Shown piece by piece: positions 36,514-44,876 of a DNA stretch of 64,000 nt; within the stretch, counting starts at the first letter, position 1; each line of letters starts with the position of its first letter. Under the pieces are notes generated by a model. The model made no database searches. It worked only from the letters and a program-made list of their open reading frames with translations, and was not told the DNA's origin. Position numbers and translations under genes: made by a program. The stretch is taken from assembly GCA_937876195.1 (NCBI GenBank), contig CALEIK010000027.1, forward strand, positions 185,166 to 249,165, given 5' to 3'. This DNA is from an uncultured Flavobacteriales bacterium (lineage in GTDB: Bacteria > Bacteroidota > Bacteroidia > Flavobacteriales_D > Crocinitomicaceae).

Positions 36514-36543
36514 AAAAAGCGCTTCATATCTGAAGCGCTTTTT
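36514..36543. terminator. Bidirectional terminator
   Basis: AAAAAGCGCTTCA pairs perfectly with TGAAGCGCTTTTT around TATC (13-bp stem). T runs exist on both strands. It ends the HEPN-like gene (-) and probably also serves the small barrel gene (+). Confidence 0.9.
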
Positions 36544-37731
36544 TTAGTCATCGTCCATATCCAGCTCACGCCTTATTAAGCGATAGGAACAATAATATTC
36601 TACATCGTCATTTTTGTGCGCTGCCATGTTGTCTAATTCTTCATGAACCAATTTATTATTTGGAAAATTTTCCTTCAACACGGTGAAACACATTTTAAAT
36701 AAATCTCTATTGTCTATCAACTTCGTGACGTAATACTCATATTCTCTTTCCTTGAACTGAATATTTGCTGTACCTACTGGAATATCTTCTCCTGCTATTG
36801 TTACACTGATAATGCCATCAACATTGGTCTTTGTAATCTCTATAACTGGTAACTGCACGTCAAATCTGGTCTCTAATTCTTCCTTCGGATTGAATTTTTC
36901 ATCTATATTTTCGATATGGTCAGAAATACTGCTTTTCAGGTCTATTTTAAATGAATCAATCACATGTTGATAGCGTGCGTGATTATTCCGTTTCTCATAT
37001 ACTTCGACTAGACTTTCATATCCAAAATCTTGTTTATAAATGGACTCGAAACGCTGGTCGGTTAACTTCAACAGCTTTGGGAACTCAATAGAATCAATGA
37101 CCTTTTCAATCTCCTTAAGTTTTTTCACAAATGGTTTCATGAGGTTATTTATCTTGGCTATGATTTTACCAAAATAGGTTCTAATAAAATTGGTGTGCCT
37201 CTCAATAATTTCTTCAATGCTATGAGAAATCATTTCAAATTGGAATCCAGTGTCTTTATGGTATCTCATATAGTTGATTGAACCCTTATCACCGTTATAA
37301 GCTATAAGAGTGGTTGAAGTCAAAGTTGCACCTTGACGCCTTATTGGGTGTCCTACTAATTCATTCCTAATATTTCTATTGATATTGTAATTATCATCCA
37401 GCTTTAATTGACCTTTATTAATATCACAGCGAAAAATCAGGAGTAAGTCTTCCATTATATCCTGCTGAATATAAATCGCTTGCATAAGACCAATATTTGC
37501 TGAATAATTGAATCTTTCATTGGCTGCAATTTTATAATCATAGATGACATCAAACGTATCAATAAAATTTCCGAGAATCGTTCCTACGTATTTTAAACTT
37601 GTGTTTTTGGGACTCCAAGTCTCATCGTTGAGCGATTTGTACTCTAAAAAATAATAGTCCCATAGGTCTCGTATGCGCCCCATTTCCTTCTTTAGCTCGA
37701 CCTTGACCGTCTGATTTGTTTCAACTCCCAT
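36544..37731 (-). CDS. HEPN-like uncharacterised protein
   Basis: 395 residues, mostly helical and charged, no membrane segment. R122-N-E-L-V-G-H128 in NIRNELVGHPIRR fits the R-x4-6-H motif of HEPN RNases, in a helix after a predicted helical hairpin. The C-terminal half (about 235-395) is acidic and helical with no recognised domain. Encoded 74 bases downstream of the RES gene on the same strand, so the two may be one unit. HEPN proteins are frequent toxins or defence effectors; assignment here rests on the motif alone. A partial copy of its C terminus lies at 38888-38945. Confidence 0.6.
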   Translation of the reverse strand: MGVETNQTVKVELKKEMGRIRDLWDYYFLEYKSLNDETWSPKNTSLKYVGTILGNFIDTFDVIYDYKIAANERFNYSANIGLMQAIYIQQDIMEDLLLIFRCDINKGQLKLDDNYNINRNIRNELVGHPIRRQGATLTSTTLIAYNGDKGSINYMRYHKDTGFQFEMISHSIEEIIERHTNFIRTYFGKIIAKINNLMKPFVKKLKEIEKVIDSIEFPKLLKLTDQRFESIYKQDFGYESLVEVYEKRNNHARYQHVIDSFKIDLKSSISDHIENIDEKFNPKEELETRFDVQLPVIEITKTNVDGIISVTIAGEDIPVGTANIQFKEREYEYYVTKLIDNRDLFKMCFTVLKENFPNNKLVHEELDNMAAHKNDDVEYYCSYRLIRRELDMDDD

Positions 37732-37805
37732 TTAATGTGATAACTTTTCCGATATATAAAGTAAAAGTACTTCAAAAATCAAAAGGCGTTTTTGATTTAC
37801 AATAA

Positions 37806-38798
37806 CTAAAGGTCCATAAGTTCTCGACTGGGAGTTTGTTTTTTCCTGAACAAGCGTAATTCTGGTTCTTTCTTAGCAAGAATTTGAACTTTTTCAGGAT
37901 AAAACAATACAACATTATCAATAACAGATGTTTTGCTCGAATTGTATTTTATCCCGTTGTACCCTAGCATCTTTGCGCAATCCATAATATATCGAGTAAG
38001 AAAATAATCAGGCTTCCATAATTCATTATTTCTATCGAACCTACTAACACAGTTTGAACCACATAAGGAAAAATAAACAGGGGATGTTTCTGGCGAAGTA
38101 CTCATCCAATCAAATGATAGGTCCAAAATCTTGTCGGTTTTTCCAACATGGAGTTCTAATGTCCAGACTATTTTATCTTCATTCTCGACCATAACCTCAT
38201 CAATTGCAGTGTTCCAATTACTGGATAGATATAAATGACTCTGACCAGAATGATTATATCTTCCTTCCTGCGGTTTTCCTGTAGGAGGATTCATCATCTT
38301 TTCTATTGATAGTACTTCAGAATTCTTTGCTTCTCTTGCTCTATAGTATACGCCTTCAACTTCAGTAATAGGTAATTCAGATTTTTCTAAATCTTTGAAT
38401 AACTTTTTGCCAAATTTATGAGAAAAAGCCAGCAATGGTGTTTTCTCCAATAAGGCATCGAATTCTATAATCAAAGGTTTATACTTCTTGAGTGTTTGGT
38501 CAATATATTTATCTAAAGAAATATCAAATTTGGATTGGACACCAACCTCTGTATAAGTTTCAAAGTCACTGGTGCCACAGTTTGGACAAATTAATTGACT
38601 TGCAATAGCATCCCATTGTCCTTCGGGGATTTTGTTGTCAATAAATAACTCAGCAAGTTCCCACTGGTCTCCAAAAATCCAAACTGCCTCACCTTCATCG
38701 AATGGCTGGCAGTTGTAACAAGAAACTAACTTGGCTTGTATTTTTTTCCTGTTTCGTTCGGCTTTACTTGAAAGCTCAATTTGTACATAATCATCCAT
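37806..38798 (-). CDS. RES-domain protein with N-terminal zinc ribbon
   Basis: 330 residues. Cys pairs at about 27/30 and 71/74 (CYNC, CPNC) suggest an N-terminal zinc ribbon. The RES-type core follows: YYRAR (Arg about 153), GRYNHSGQSHLYLS (about 179-192) and AIDEV (Glu about 201), with late Ser residues in YNSSKTS. RES toxins are NAD+ phosphorylases or ADP-ribosyl-fold NAD-degrading enzymes, normally paired with an Xre antitoxin. No Xre is adjacent here; the neighbour is the HEPN-like gene. Function as NAD+-depleting defence effector is inferred. Confidence 0.75.
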   Translation of the reverse strand: MDDYVQIELSSKAERNRKKIQAKLVSCYNCQPFDEGEAVWIFGDQWELAELFIDNKIPEGQWDAIASQLICPNCGTSDFETYTEVGVQSKFDISLDKYIDQTLKKYKPLIIEFDALLEKTPLLAFSHKFGKKLFKDLEKSELPITEVEGVYYRAREAKNSEVLSIEKMMNPPTGKPQEGRYNHSGQSHLYLSSNWNTAIDEVMVENEDKIVWTLELHVGKTDKILDLSFDWMSTSPETSPVYFSLCGSNCVSRFDRNNELWKPDYFLTRYIMDCAKMLGYNGIKYNSSKTSVIDNVVLFYPEKVQILAKKEPELRLFRKKQTPSRELMDL

Positions 38799-38850
38799 TT
38801 CTATTCATTTGGTTTAAATATACGGGGAATTAACTTCATTTAGAAGTTGT

Positions 38851-38882
38851 AAACGCTCCAGAACTTCTGGAGCGTTTTTTTT
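38851..38882 (-). terminator. Terminator next to the HEPN remnant
   Basis: AAACGCTCCAGA and TCTGGAGCGTTT form a 12-bp stem around ACT, with a run of T after it on the plus strand and A-rich sequence on the other side. It parallels the terminator at 36514-36543 in placement relative to the HEPN gene end. Confidence 0.7.
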
Positions 38883-38887
38883 AGGCG

Positions 38888-38945
38888 TCATATTCAATTT
38901 ACATCTTATTAAGCAATAGGAGCAATGATTTCCAATCTGTTCGTT
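38888..38945 (-). pseudogene. Remnant of the C terminus of a HEPN-like paralogue
   Basis: Minus-strand translation gives NEQIGNHCSYCLIRCKLNM, matching NDDVEYYCSYRLIRRELDM at the end of the gene at 36544 (about 10 of 19 identical). No matching sequence is recognisable further upstream, and the stop is lost. It is a degraded duplicate, left between the RES gene and the DUF6934 gene. Confidence 0.7.
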
Positions 38946-39033
38946 AAATGGGATAGAGTGAGAATAACATAAATAATCTGCTAACTATTGATTTTATTTG
39001 AATCCTGGATTAACATTGAATAAATAGAAAATT

Positions 39034-39540
39034 ATGGATTATAAAAATTATGACTACAGTGCAACCTCTTACGGAATGGAATTTAAATTTATTAGTTCTG
39101 GAACATCGGGTGTATTTAATGAAATTGTTCAATATACGCCAGTGCCATATGCCAACTTGCCATTATGGACTGGATGGACTGGTCAAGTTGATTTGGTAAA
39201 TCTCGGTTTTGGAGTATTAAGTAACAATGGAGAGATAGACGATAGTATTGTCACAAACAATGGGGATACGAATCAGATTTTGACTACCGTAGCATTAACA
39301 GTGCAAGAATTTTTTCGATGTTATCCTCATTACTGGATATACTTTGAAGGCAGTTCATTGTCACGAACAGTACTTTATGGCAAAAAAATTTCTCGACATC
39401 TTAATGAGTTTTCAAATTTTTGTAATATTTATGGATATAGCACAGGAACAACAACGTTTATGCCCATGAGTGCAGATGTAAGGTTTTATGGATTTTTAAT
39501 AAATAAAAGAGCGAGCAATGAAGACAACAAAGAAAATTAA
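39034..39540 (+). CDS. DUF6934 protein, probable toxin-antitoxin member
   Basis: 168 residues. Family features: FISSGTSGVFNEIVQYTPV near the N terminus, NLGFGVLSNNGEIDDSIVTNNGD, TVALTVQEFFRCYPHYWIYFEGSSLSRTVLYG in which the FxRxYP-WIYxxGS-RTxLY pattern is typical. DUF6934 proteins in Bacteroidota are often followed by a small gene and found in accessory regions. Here a 52-residue ORF overlaps its end. No experimental function is known to me. Confidence 0.75.
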   Translation: MDYKNYDYSATSYGMEFKFISSGTSGVFNEIVQYTPVPYANLPLWTGWTGQVDLVNLGFGVLSNNGEIDDSIVTNNGDTNQILTTVALTVQEFFRCYPHYWIYFEGSSLSRTVLYGKKISRHLNEFSNFCNIYGYSTGTTTFMPMSADVRFYGFLINKRASNEDNKEN

Positions 39541-39676
39541 GGGTAATGAAGGAAATGTTATTCCAAGTTGCACGATAGATAAGAACTTAGACAAGTTCCA
39601 TGGAAAAGTACTTTTCCCAAAAAAAATGGAATCATTGATGAAAATCCTAAGTCTTCCTCGTCCAGAATTGAAATAA
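39518..39676 (+). CDS. Small partner protein of DUF6934
   Basis: 52 residues, starting MKTTKKIKGNEGNVIP and ending LSLPRPELK. The ATG at 39518 lies 23 bases inside the end of the DUF6934 gene in another frame, so translation is coupled. Basic N-terminal half, no membrane segment. Probable antitoxin or toxin half by position only. Confidence 0.55.
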   Translation: MKTTKKIKGNEGNVIPSCTIDKNLDKFHGKVLFPKKMESLMKILSLPRPELK

Positions 39677-39702
39677 TAAACAAAGGGTTAAGTTAACATC
39701 CC

Positions 39703-39758
39703 CCTCTGTAATAACTATGAACATCCAAACCCTGGCTGGCGTCTCAGTTATTATGAGG
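39703..39758. other. Long imperfect inverted repeat / hairpin
   Basis: CCTC-TG-TAATAACT (39703-39716) pairs with AGTTATTA-T-GAGG (39746-39758) around a 29-nt loop, giving an 8-bp and a 4-bp helix with a small internal loop. It lies in the non-coding 245 bases after the DUF6934 pair. No T run, so it is not an obvious terminator. Could be a recombination hairpin or RNA structure. Confidence 0.5.
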
Positions 39759-39921
39759 CAATATTAAACCTTATTCCAAACTTGACAAAATCATAATTTT
39801 GTTACTATTAGTTTTTCAAGTAATATTTGGTGTTAGAATATATCATTCGTAGATGCCCAGAAACACTGATTTTATCGAAGTTTTGGGTCATGTTTAAAAT
39901 TGCCCCTTGTTGCTTGAAATC

Positions 39922-40824
39922 CTAAGTGGTGAAATCTATATTTTTCTCTCCATTTATTATTTGGGATTCAAGCAGATTACTCAGACTGTCTATGGTGTGG
40001 TAACCACCGTCATAAGTCCTATGAAGCATTCTATGACAATTCGAGCAAACCAAGGCTAAATCTTCAAGTCTTGTCAGTCTCTTCCCCCTACTTAGATGTA
40101 CCTTATGATGACACTCAATAAAATAGTCACCAAGTTGTCCATAGGCTTTTCTGAAATCAAACTTGCAACATTCACATAAAATATGTCCTTCACCTTCTTT
40201 ATATGCAAGTCTCTTTTTTTTCACAATTAATTTAGGATTTCTTCTTGTCGTTTCCTGGGACTTGTGTTCAATTAAAAATTTATCGCCTTCCAGTTCACCC
40301 GACTCATCATCTAGCACTATTCTCGGCATTTTTATATCCAAATCTGGACAAAATGAATCAAAAAATAATCGCCAAATATTTTTAAGTTTTTCATCTTCCG
40401 ACATTTGAATCGTATTATCCAAATTATTTATTGGATGAGTTTGTCCTCTATTCGGTTTATGAAAGTTGAAATATCCAGGATTTGGGATTGAGGTTATTGG
40501 ATTTGCAATTGCAATAATTTTTACTTCCCGAATCCATTTCAAATGAGTCTCTGTTTCACTTTTACGAGGTTTTTCCTCAATTGGTGTTACCAGATGTGTA
40601 AGAAAAGTCGTGAGATTATTTTTTCCATCAATTTGATTGGGTCGTTGGAACAGGAGTATTACTTCTCCAATCTTTGGTGTAGAAGCACTTTTTTCATTTG
40701 ACCAATTCAATTTAAAATACTTATCACAGGTTTTGTCAGCATAAGCCCACCCTTCCTTTGGTTTTATATTTTTTACCCAACGAATATCTAGGTGATTAAA
40801 TTTATACAAATTATTTTCTTCCAT
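39922..40824 (-). CDS. HNH endonuclease, type IV/McrA-like
   Basis: 300 residues. The C-terminal HNH domain (about 225-275) has CECCKFDF, the catalytic ECHHKVHLS and CSNCHRMLH, the zinc-finger HNH of McrA-type enzymes. The N-terminal half (about 1-150) has an EVE/PUA-like feel (WVKNIKPKEGWAYADK, GEVILLFQRP), which in type IV enzymes reads modified DNA. So it may cut DNA with modified bases; that domain call is weak. Separated from the next HNH gene by 39 bases on the same strand. Confidence 0.75.
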   Translation of the reverse strand: MEENNLYKFNHLDIRWVKNIKPKEGWAYADKTCDKYFKLNWSNEKSASTPKIGEVILLFQRPNQIDGKNNLTTFLTHLVTPIEEKPRKSETETHLKWIREVKIIAIANPITSIPNPGYFNFHKPNRGQTHPINNLDNTIQMSEDEKLKNIWRLFFDSFCPDLDIKMPRIVLDDESGELEGDKFLIEHKSQETTRRNPKLIVKKKRLAYKEGEGHILCECCKFDFRKAYGQLGDYFIECHHKVHLSRGKRLTRLEDLALVCSNCHRMLHRTYDGGYHTIDSLSNLLESQIINGEKNIDFTT

Positions 40825-40863
40825 CTTTTACTTGATTTTGGATAAGTTGATTAAAATCGGTAA

Positions 40864-41868
40864 TTATTTGTTTTGTCTACGTTTATTAAATGCTGAAATT
40901 ATTCTTTCATAGTTATCACTGAGCATTCCATCCGCATCTTCATTAAATTGCATATCTAACATTGTTGATTTATTCGCTTTAACTTCAACTTCTGGTGTGA
41001 AATTCTTTTTTTCAAATATATCATAGCCCCAAGACCATTCAATGTCATTTCCAGAGTACGACATATTCATGAAAACCATAACTCTAAAGAAAGAGAACAA
41101 TTCAACAAAAGCAACCAAGTATCCTTGCTTTGAACATCCTTTGATATAGAGAACATGGCTTGCATCCTCGTCTCTCATTTTTCTAAAAATACCACTTGAG
41201 TTAACCATTCTAACATACTTTGGTGACGGCTTCACATTTTCTGGGTTTTCTCGGATAACTGAAATTAATTCTTTTACATGTTCAGGAGCTCCTCCATTCA
41301 AGAAGTAATAATTAAGAGCAATTTTAATGAACGATTGAATCATTAATGGATTCATGATGAATCGTTGCATTTTAGGGTCCTCCGTCAGATAATTTTTGAA
41401 CCAAATCTTCTGTTCTGGTGGTAAAAGGTCCTTGAATTCAGCTTTATCCAATTTATCACATGCCTCTTTGTACCAATCGTCGTCTCGTGCATGTTTCCTG
41501 AATAACTTTTTAGCTTGTTTTATAACTTCTTTTTCATCTACTCCAGTAACTTCGTAATCCTTGTCTCCAATCTTAACAAAAATGACGACTCCCCCTTTAA
41601 GACCAGATGAAGTTTGAAATTCTTCATTGTCAATAGTGTAGCCACGCAACATCTTCTTCTTTTTTCGCTTGTTAACTCCAAGCATATCTGGAAAGTGTCC
41701 AAGTTGTGCAAACAATTCTTTGTCAATAGAATCCCCGAATTGATTGTTGTGCTTTAAACATAGTAGCCCTTTCGATTTTAATGGACTCCCAAATGATTCT
41801 AGTATTACGTGTTCATCTGAATCAACTTCGCCATTGAAATCATCGCACATATAGCAAAAGGTACCCAT
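40864..41868 (-). CDS. HNH_5-type nuclease-like protein
   Basis: 334 residues. An N-terminal zinc/HNH module: CYMCDDFNGEVDSDEHVILESFG, then CLKHNNQFGDSIDKEL. This CxxC...EH...N..G..ID pattern is found in HNH_5 (PF14279-like) proteins. The rest (about 60-334) is helical and not recognised. Neighbours on the same strand are the McrA-like HNH and a 145-residue unknown, so the three may be one defence module (inference). Confidence 0.65.
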   Translation of the reverse strand: MGTFCYMCDDFNGEVDSDEHVILESFGSPLKSKGLLCLKHNNQFGDSIDKELFAQLGHFPDMLGVNKRKKKKMLRGYTIDNEEFQTSSGLKGGVVIFVKIGDKDYEVTGVDEKEVIKQAKKLFRKHARDDDWYKEACDKLDKAEFKDLLPPEQKIWFKNYLTEDPKMQRFIMNPLMIQSFIKIALNYYFLNGGAPEHVKELISVIRENPENVKPSPKYVRMVNSSGIFRKMRDEDASHVLYIKGCSKQGYLVAFVELFSFFRVMVFMNMSYSGNDIEWSWGYDIFEKKNFTPEVEVKANKSTMLDMQFNEDADGMLSDNYERIISAFNKRRQNK

Positions 41869-41872
41869 TGCT

Positions 41873-42310
41873 TTAATCGGTTATTGATGAATTAATTTTT
41901 CCAATTACATCAAAATCTAAATTGTATACAAGATTATCTTTATCGTTGATGTCCAGAAGAATAATATCCATGCACGAGTAAATGTATCCAAAGCTATTTA
42001 GATTTGATTGCTTTCTCATAACAACATTGTTAGGAAATTGCACGCTCTGTTTTGGTATAATTCCTCCCAAACCACCGCAGTAGAGTCCTTCTTCATCGGT
42101 ACAATTCGAATAATTTTTGCTGCCAGGGAAATTTAAGGGTAAACTAGTTACAAAGTTTTGAAATTGAGTTAGTTCATTTTGGGTAAAGCATCTACTTATT
42201 TCATCAGCATTATTTCCAGCTACAAGTACATACCAAGTAACATTATAAGGTCCGTATTGATAATTCAGATTAAATCTAAAATGTGCAAGTTGGGTTTCTA
42301 ATTTGTGCAT
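41873..42310 (-). CDS. Hypothetical protein in the HNH cluster
   Basis: 145 residues, soluble, beta-rich, with several Cys (CFTQNEL, NCTDEEGLYCGG) and many aromatic residues. Four bases upstream of the HNH_5-type gene, so cotranscription is likely. Family not recognised. Confidence 0.65.
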   Translation of the reverse strand: MHKLETQLAHFRFNLNYQYGPYNVTWYVLVAGNNADEISRCFTQNELTQFQNFVTSLPLNFPGSKNYSNCTDEEGLYCGGLGGIIPKQSVQFPNNVVMRKQSNLNSFGYIYSCMDIILLDINDKDNLVYNLDFDVIGKINSSITD

Positions 42311-42415
42311 AGGTTATAGTTTAAGTATTGAGTATTACTAAATTTTCGAATTTCAGTGAAAGATACGGTTTTATTTTTTCTGACTATTTATAATTACAGG
42401 AACAAAAATTACGTA

Positions 42416-42688
42416 ATGGAATATCCAATAGAGTCTGGGCAATTAATGCTGGTGAGACCAAATCGTTTTGGCAAGTATGCGGACTATGTGCATACTGTTG
42501 TGTGTCTTGGTCAAGTCACTTCCTCTAAAGATGGCATTCTTGTTAAGAACTGTAGTTATGTTGATGATGAGCACATAACGCAGTATATTGATATTCCTTT
42601 ATTTCTATTATGGCGAATAGCTGATGATGAAGATTTGCTTGAAATGCATGAAATCTACGTCCATTCAACCAATATTAAAAAACGATAA
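42416..42688 (+). CDS. Hypothetical protein
   Basis: 90 residues from ATG 42416; a GTG at 42356 would add 20 hydrophobic residues of doubtful value. Beta-rich opening (YPIESGQLMLVRPN) then acidic helix. It runs opposite to its neighbours and converges with the next gene (14-base overlap). Family not recognised. Confidence 0.5.
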   Translation: MEYPIESGQLMLVRPNRFGKYADYVHTVVCLGQVTSSKDGILVKNCSYVDDEHITQYIDIPLFLLWRIADDEDLLEMHEIYVHSTNIKKR

Positions 42689-42980
42689 TTTGTGTAGGAG
42701 AATCAGTTGGTGGCAAATTAATCGTTAAAGAGTCTATTTTGACAAAGTCAATCAGACCCATAATTTCCATTGGCTCGCCATTCTCTACCTTTAGGATGCT
42801 TGAGATTATATAGGCATATCTTTTTCCTTTAATTGAGACATTCTCTTTATAAGTCCACGCTCTTGCATCTGTACTATTTTTTTTATACACAGTATCCCCA
42901 ACTTTAGGTTTTCTCTGTTTTGTGGTTGATTTCTTTGAAACTGTAGTTTTCTTTATTGGGAGACGTTTCTTCTTTGCCAT
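42675..42980 (-). CDS. Small basic protein downstream of the ISXO2 transposase
   Basis: 101 residues with a very basic N terminus (MAKKKRLPIKKTTVSKK), then a small beta domain (KVGDTVYKKN, YAYIISSILKVENGE). The basic tail suggests nucleic acid contact. It follows the transposase by 24 bases on the same strand, so it may be the last gene of that cluster. Family not recognised. Confidence 0.55.
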   Translation of the reverse strand: MAKKKRLPIKKTTVSKKSTTKQRKPKVGDTVYKKNSTDARAWTYKENVSIKGKRYAYIISSILKVENGEPMEIMGLIDFVKIDSLTINLPPTDSPTQIIVF

Positions 42981-43004
42981 CTGATAAAAATAATCAATTA
43001 TACC

Positions 43005-44231
43005 TTAAGCCGCTCTATTTAGCACAACCCTTTTACCAATTTCCTTACCCTCCTCATTTAACCGATACACCCTTGTATAGCTCTTAAATTCTGCATAAGG
43101 AAAAGCCATCTTTAAAGCACTCTTCAGCATTACTTGAAATTTCTCTGCATCCGATAACTCACGGTTGTTTCTTTGAAAGGCGAATTCATATAGGTAACGG
43201 TCGGCATGACCGTAACTGATTTGTATATGATTTCCCCACTGCACCCGCTTCAAATGTGCCCAAGTCGATTCTACAGTGTTGGTGTGTTTGTCACCTTCGA
43301 CAAACTTTCTAACTTGTCTCCGTCCGATTGTGCCATCCTTTTTGGTGAACTCGACCCAGGGCTCATGAATAATTATTTCACGTATTGGAAAGTACTTAGA
43401 GACCTTGTCGAACTCTCCTCCTCCGTCTGTGATAACTCTTGATTCTTTATCAATGCGCTGAGTCATGATAGATGCAATTTTCTCACTATTCAATTCAGAA
43501 GAATGTTGACCTATGGTTTGGAGATAAATCTTCCCCCCACGCTCAACCATTGCCAATACCCACTTCTCATATTTGTAATATTCATTTTTCTTTTTATCTC
43601 CTTTTTTTTGGTAAGGTGATTTGTTCTTGATTCCCTTCGGTCTACCTGTTGGAGGAGAAGGTAAGCCAAGCTTCCTTCTGCGTCTGTATTCCTGTTGTTT
43701 CTTTTTCAATCTTGCATGTTTATGATGGTCATTATCTTTTGACACAATTTTCTGTAATTTCTTCACCCTCCATTTTCTTTTAAAATCACGGTCAAGGTTT
43801 GGAGTAAAAATGGATGTATCTGCTTCAACAATGTTTGATAGAACCAAACCGTCAAGGTCATCCTTTAGAGCTTGGCGAATCTTTTGCTCAACTTTCCAAG
43901 CTGTTCTCTGATTAACGGACAATTTCCTTGATAACCGCACAGAACTGATGCTCCCGTTGGCAATCTCAAACATTGCCTTGAACCACTTAAGGATTGGTAG
44001 GTGACTTCTTTCAAATATTGTTCCTGTCGTAACGCTGAACTGCTTTGCACAATTTCCACAATAAAATATCTTGCGTTTTCCATCATATGTACTTGGTCCT
44101 TGATGTCCACAATGTGAACACTTAGGGTGTCCTCCCCACCTGATATAGGCAAGGTACCTGCGTGCGTTTTCTTCTGTGCGAAGATGTAGCAGCAAGTCCT
44201 CATAGGAATCATATGTAGTATCATAAAGCAT
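43005..44231 (-). CDS. ISXO2/IS1595-family transposase (copy A)
   Basis: 408 residues. N-terminal zinc ribbon with Cys 38, 41, 58 and 61, the GTIFERS motif, an HTH, then the DDE-type core: D138 (VEADTSIF), D269 (VITDGGGEF), and the N318-E321 pair (HTNTVESTW). A basic insertion of about 60 residues follows the first Asp. Length is normal, so it could be active. Flanking genes are only 24 and 60 bases away, leaving little room for separate terminal repeats, which suggests that it belongs to a passenger-bearing element or has been domesticated. Confidence 0.85.
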   Translation of the reverse strand: MLYDTTYDSYEDLLLHLRTEENARRYLAYIRWGGHPKCSHCGHQGPSTYDGKRKIFYCGNCAKQFSVTTGTIFERSHLPILKWFKAMFEIANGSISSVRLSRKLSVNQRTAWKVEQKIRQALKDDLDGLVLSNIVEADTSIFTPNLDRDFKRKWRVKKLQKIVSKDNDHHKHARLKKKQQEYRRRRKLGLPSPPTGRPKGIKNKSPYQKKGDKKKNEYYKYEKWVLAMVERGGKIYLQTIGQHSSELNSEKIASIMTQRIDKESRVITDGGGEFDKVSKYFPIREIIIHEPWVEFTKKDGTIGRRQVRKFVEGDKHTNTVESTWAHLKRVQWGNHIQISYGHADRYLYEFAFQRNNRELSDAEKFQVMLKSALKMAFPYAEFKSYTRVYRLNEEGKEIGKRVVLNRAA

Positions 44232-44291
44232 GTTTTTAGTTTCACCTTGGTTTCCATTAATTCATAAAACTTTCAAATTTGGCAATGCAAT

Positions 44292-44501
44292 TCAGGACTC
44301 TGATGTTGTATTGTTACAATTGTCCTCGTTAGGTTTTTCAATCTTATTTGACACCTTCATTAGAAAGTTTACCCACCCTTTCCAACGCTTACCATAGTGT
44401 TTCTCTGGGTCTCTTGGCACTCCTTCAGGAGGCTCATGGTCTTCCAAATATTTCATCCATATTTGTTTTGCCACTTCTTGTTTATCGTATTTCTTTTTCA
44501 T
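44292..44501 (-). CDS. Small protein with an integrase-repeat-like motif
   Basis: 69 residues. VPRDPEKHYGKRWKGWVNFL resembles the short repeat found in some phage-type integrases and related proteins (the PxxPxxxYxxxWxGWxDWL pattern). A single copy is present. It lies 60 bases upstream of transposase A on the same strand. Possibly a DNA- or RNA-binding accessory; inferred from one motif. Confidence 0.45.
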   Translation of the reverse strand: MKKKYDKQEVAKQIWMKYLEDHEPPEGVPRDPEKHYGKRWKGWVNFLMKVSNKIEKPNEDNCNNTTSES

Positions 44502-44519
44502 GATTTTTAGTTTTAATTA

Positions 44520-44876
44520 TTAATTCAAAATTTTCCAAAACTCAATTGTTCCATTAAGGATATTACAACGGAAAGTATTAACCCCTACTATAGAGCTGCC
44601 TTTCTGCCAGTGTATTTCTCCTGGCACATCAATTTTCTTTCGCTCTATTTCTACCTCTTTATCCTCTTTTAGTATATCTTCAAGAGTTGGTTTTTCATAA
44701 TTCACCTCATATAATCCCATCGCTCTTAGACCAGAAATAATCACAAAATACTTTCGTTCATCTGCAACAAAGTCTCCATCGAATATCTCCAGAAGTACTT
44801 TTATTCCTTGGAAGTCTGACTTATGTTGACCTTTCAAGAACTTTAATAAGTCCTTTAACCTATAAGCATCATTCAT
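44520..44876 (-). CDS. Hypothetical protein in transposase A cluster
   Basis: 118 residues, helix-rich with a charged middle (LEDILKEDKEVEIERKK). No recognised domain. Overlaps the zinc-ribbon gene upstream by 4 bases (ATGA) and is 18 bases before the 69-residue gene, so these form one unit leading to the transposase. Confidence 0.55.
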   Translation of the reverse strand: MNDAYRLKDLLKFLKGQHKSDFQGIKVLLEIFDGDFVADERKYFVIISGLRAMGLYEVNYEKPTLEDILKEDKEVEIERKKIDVPGEIHWQKGSSIVGVNTFRCNILNGTIEFWKILN

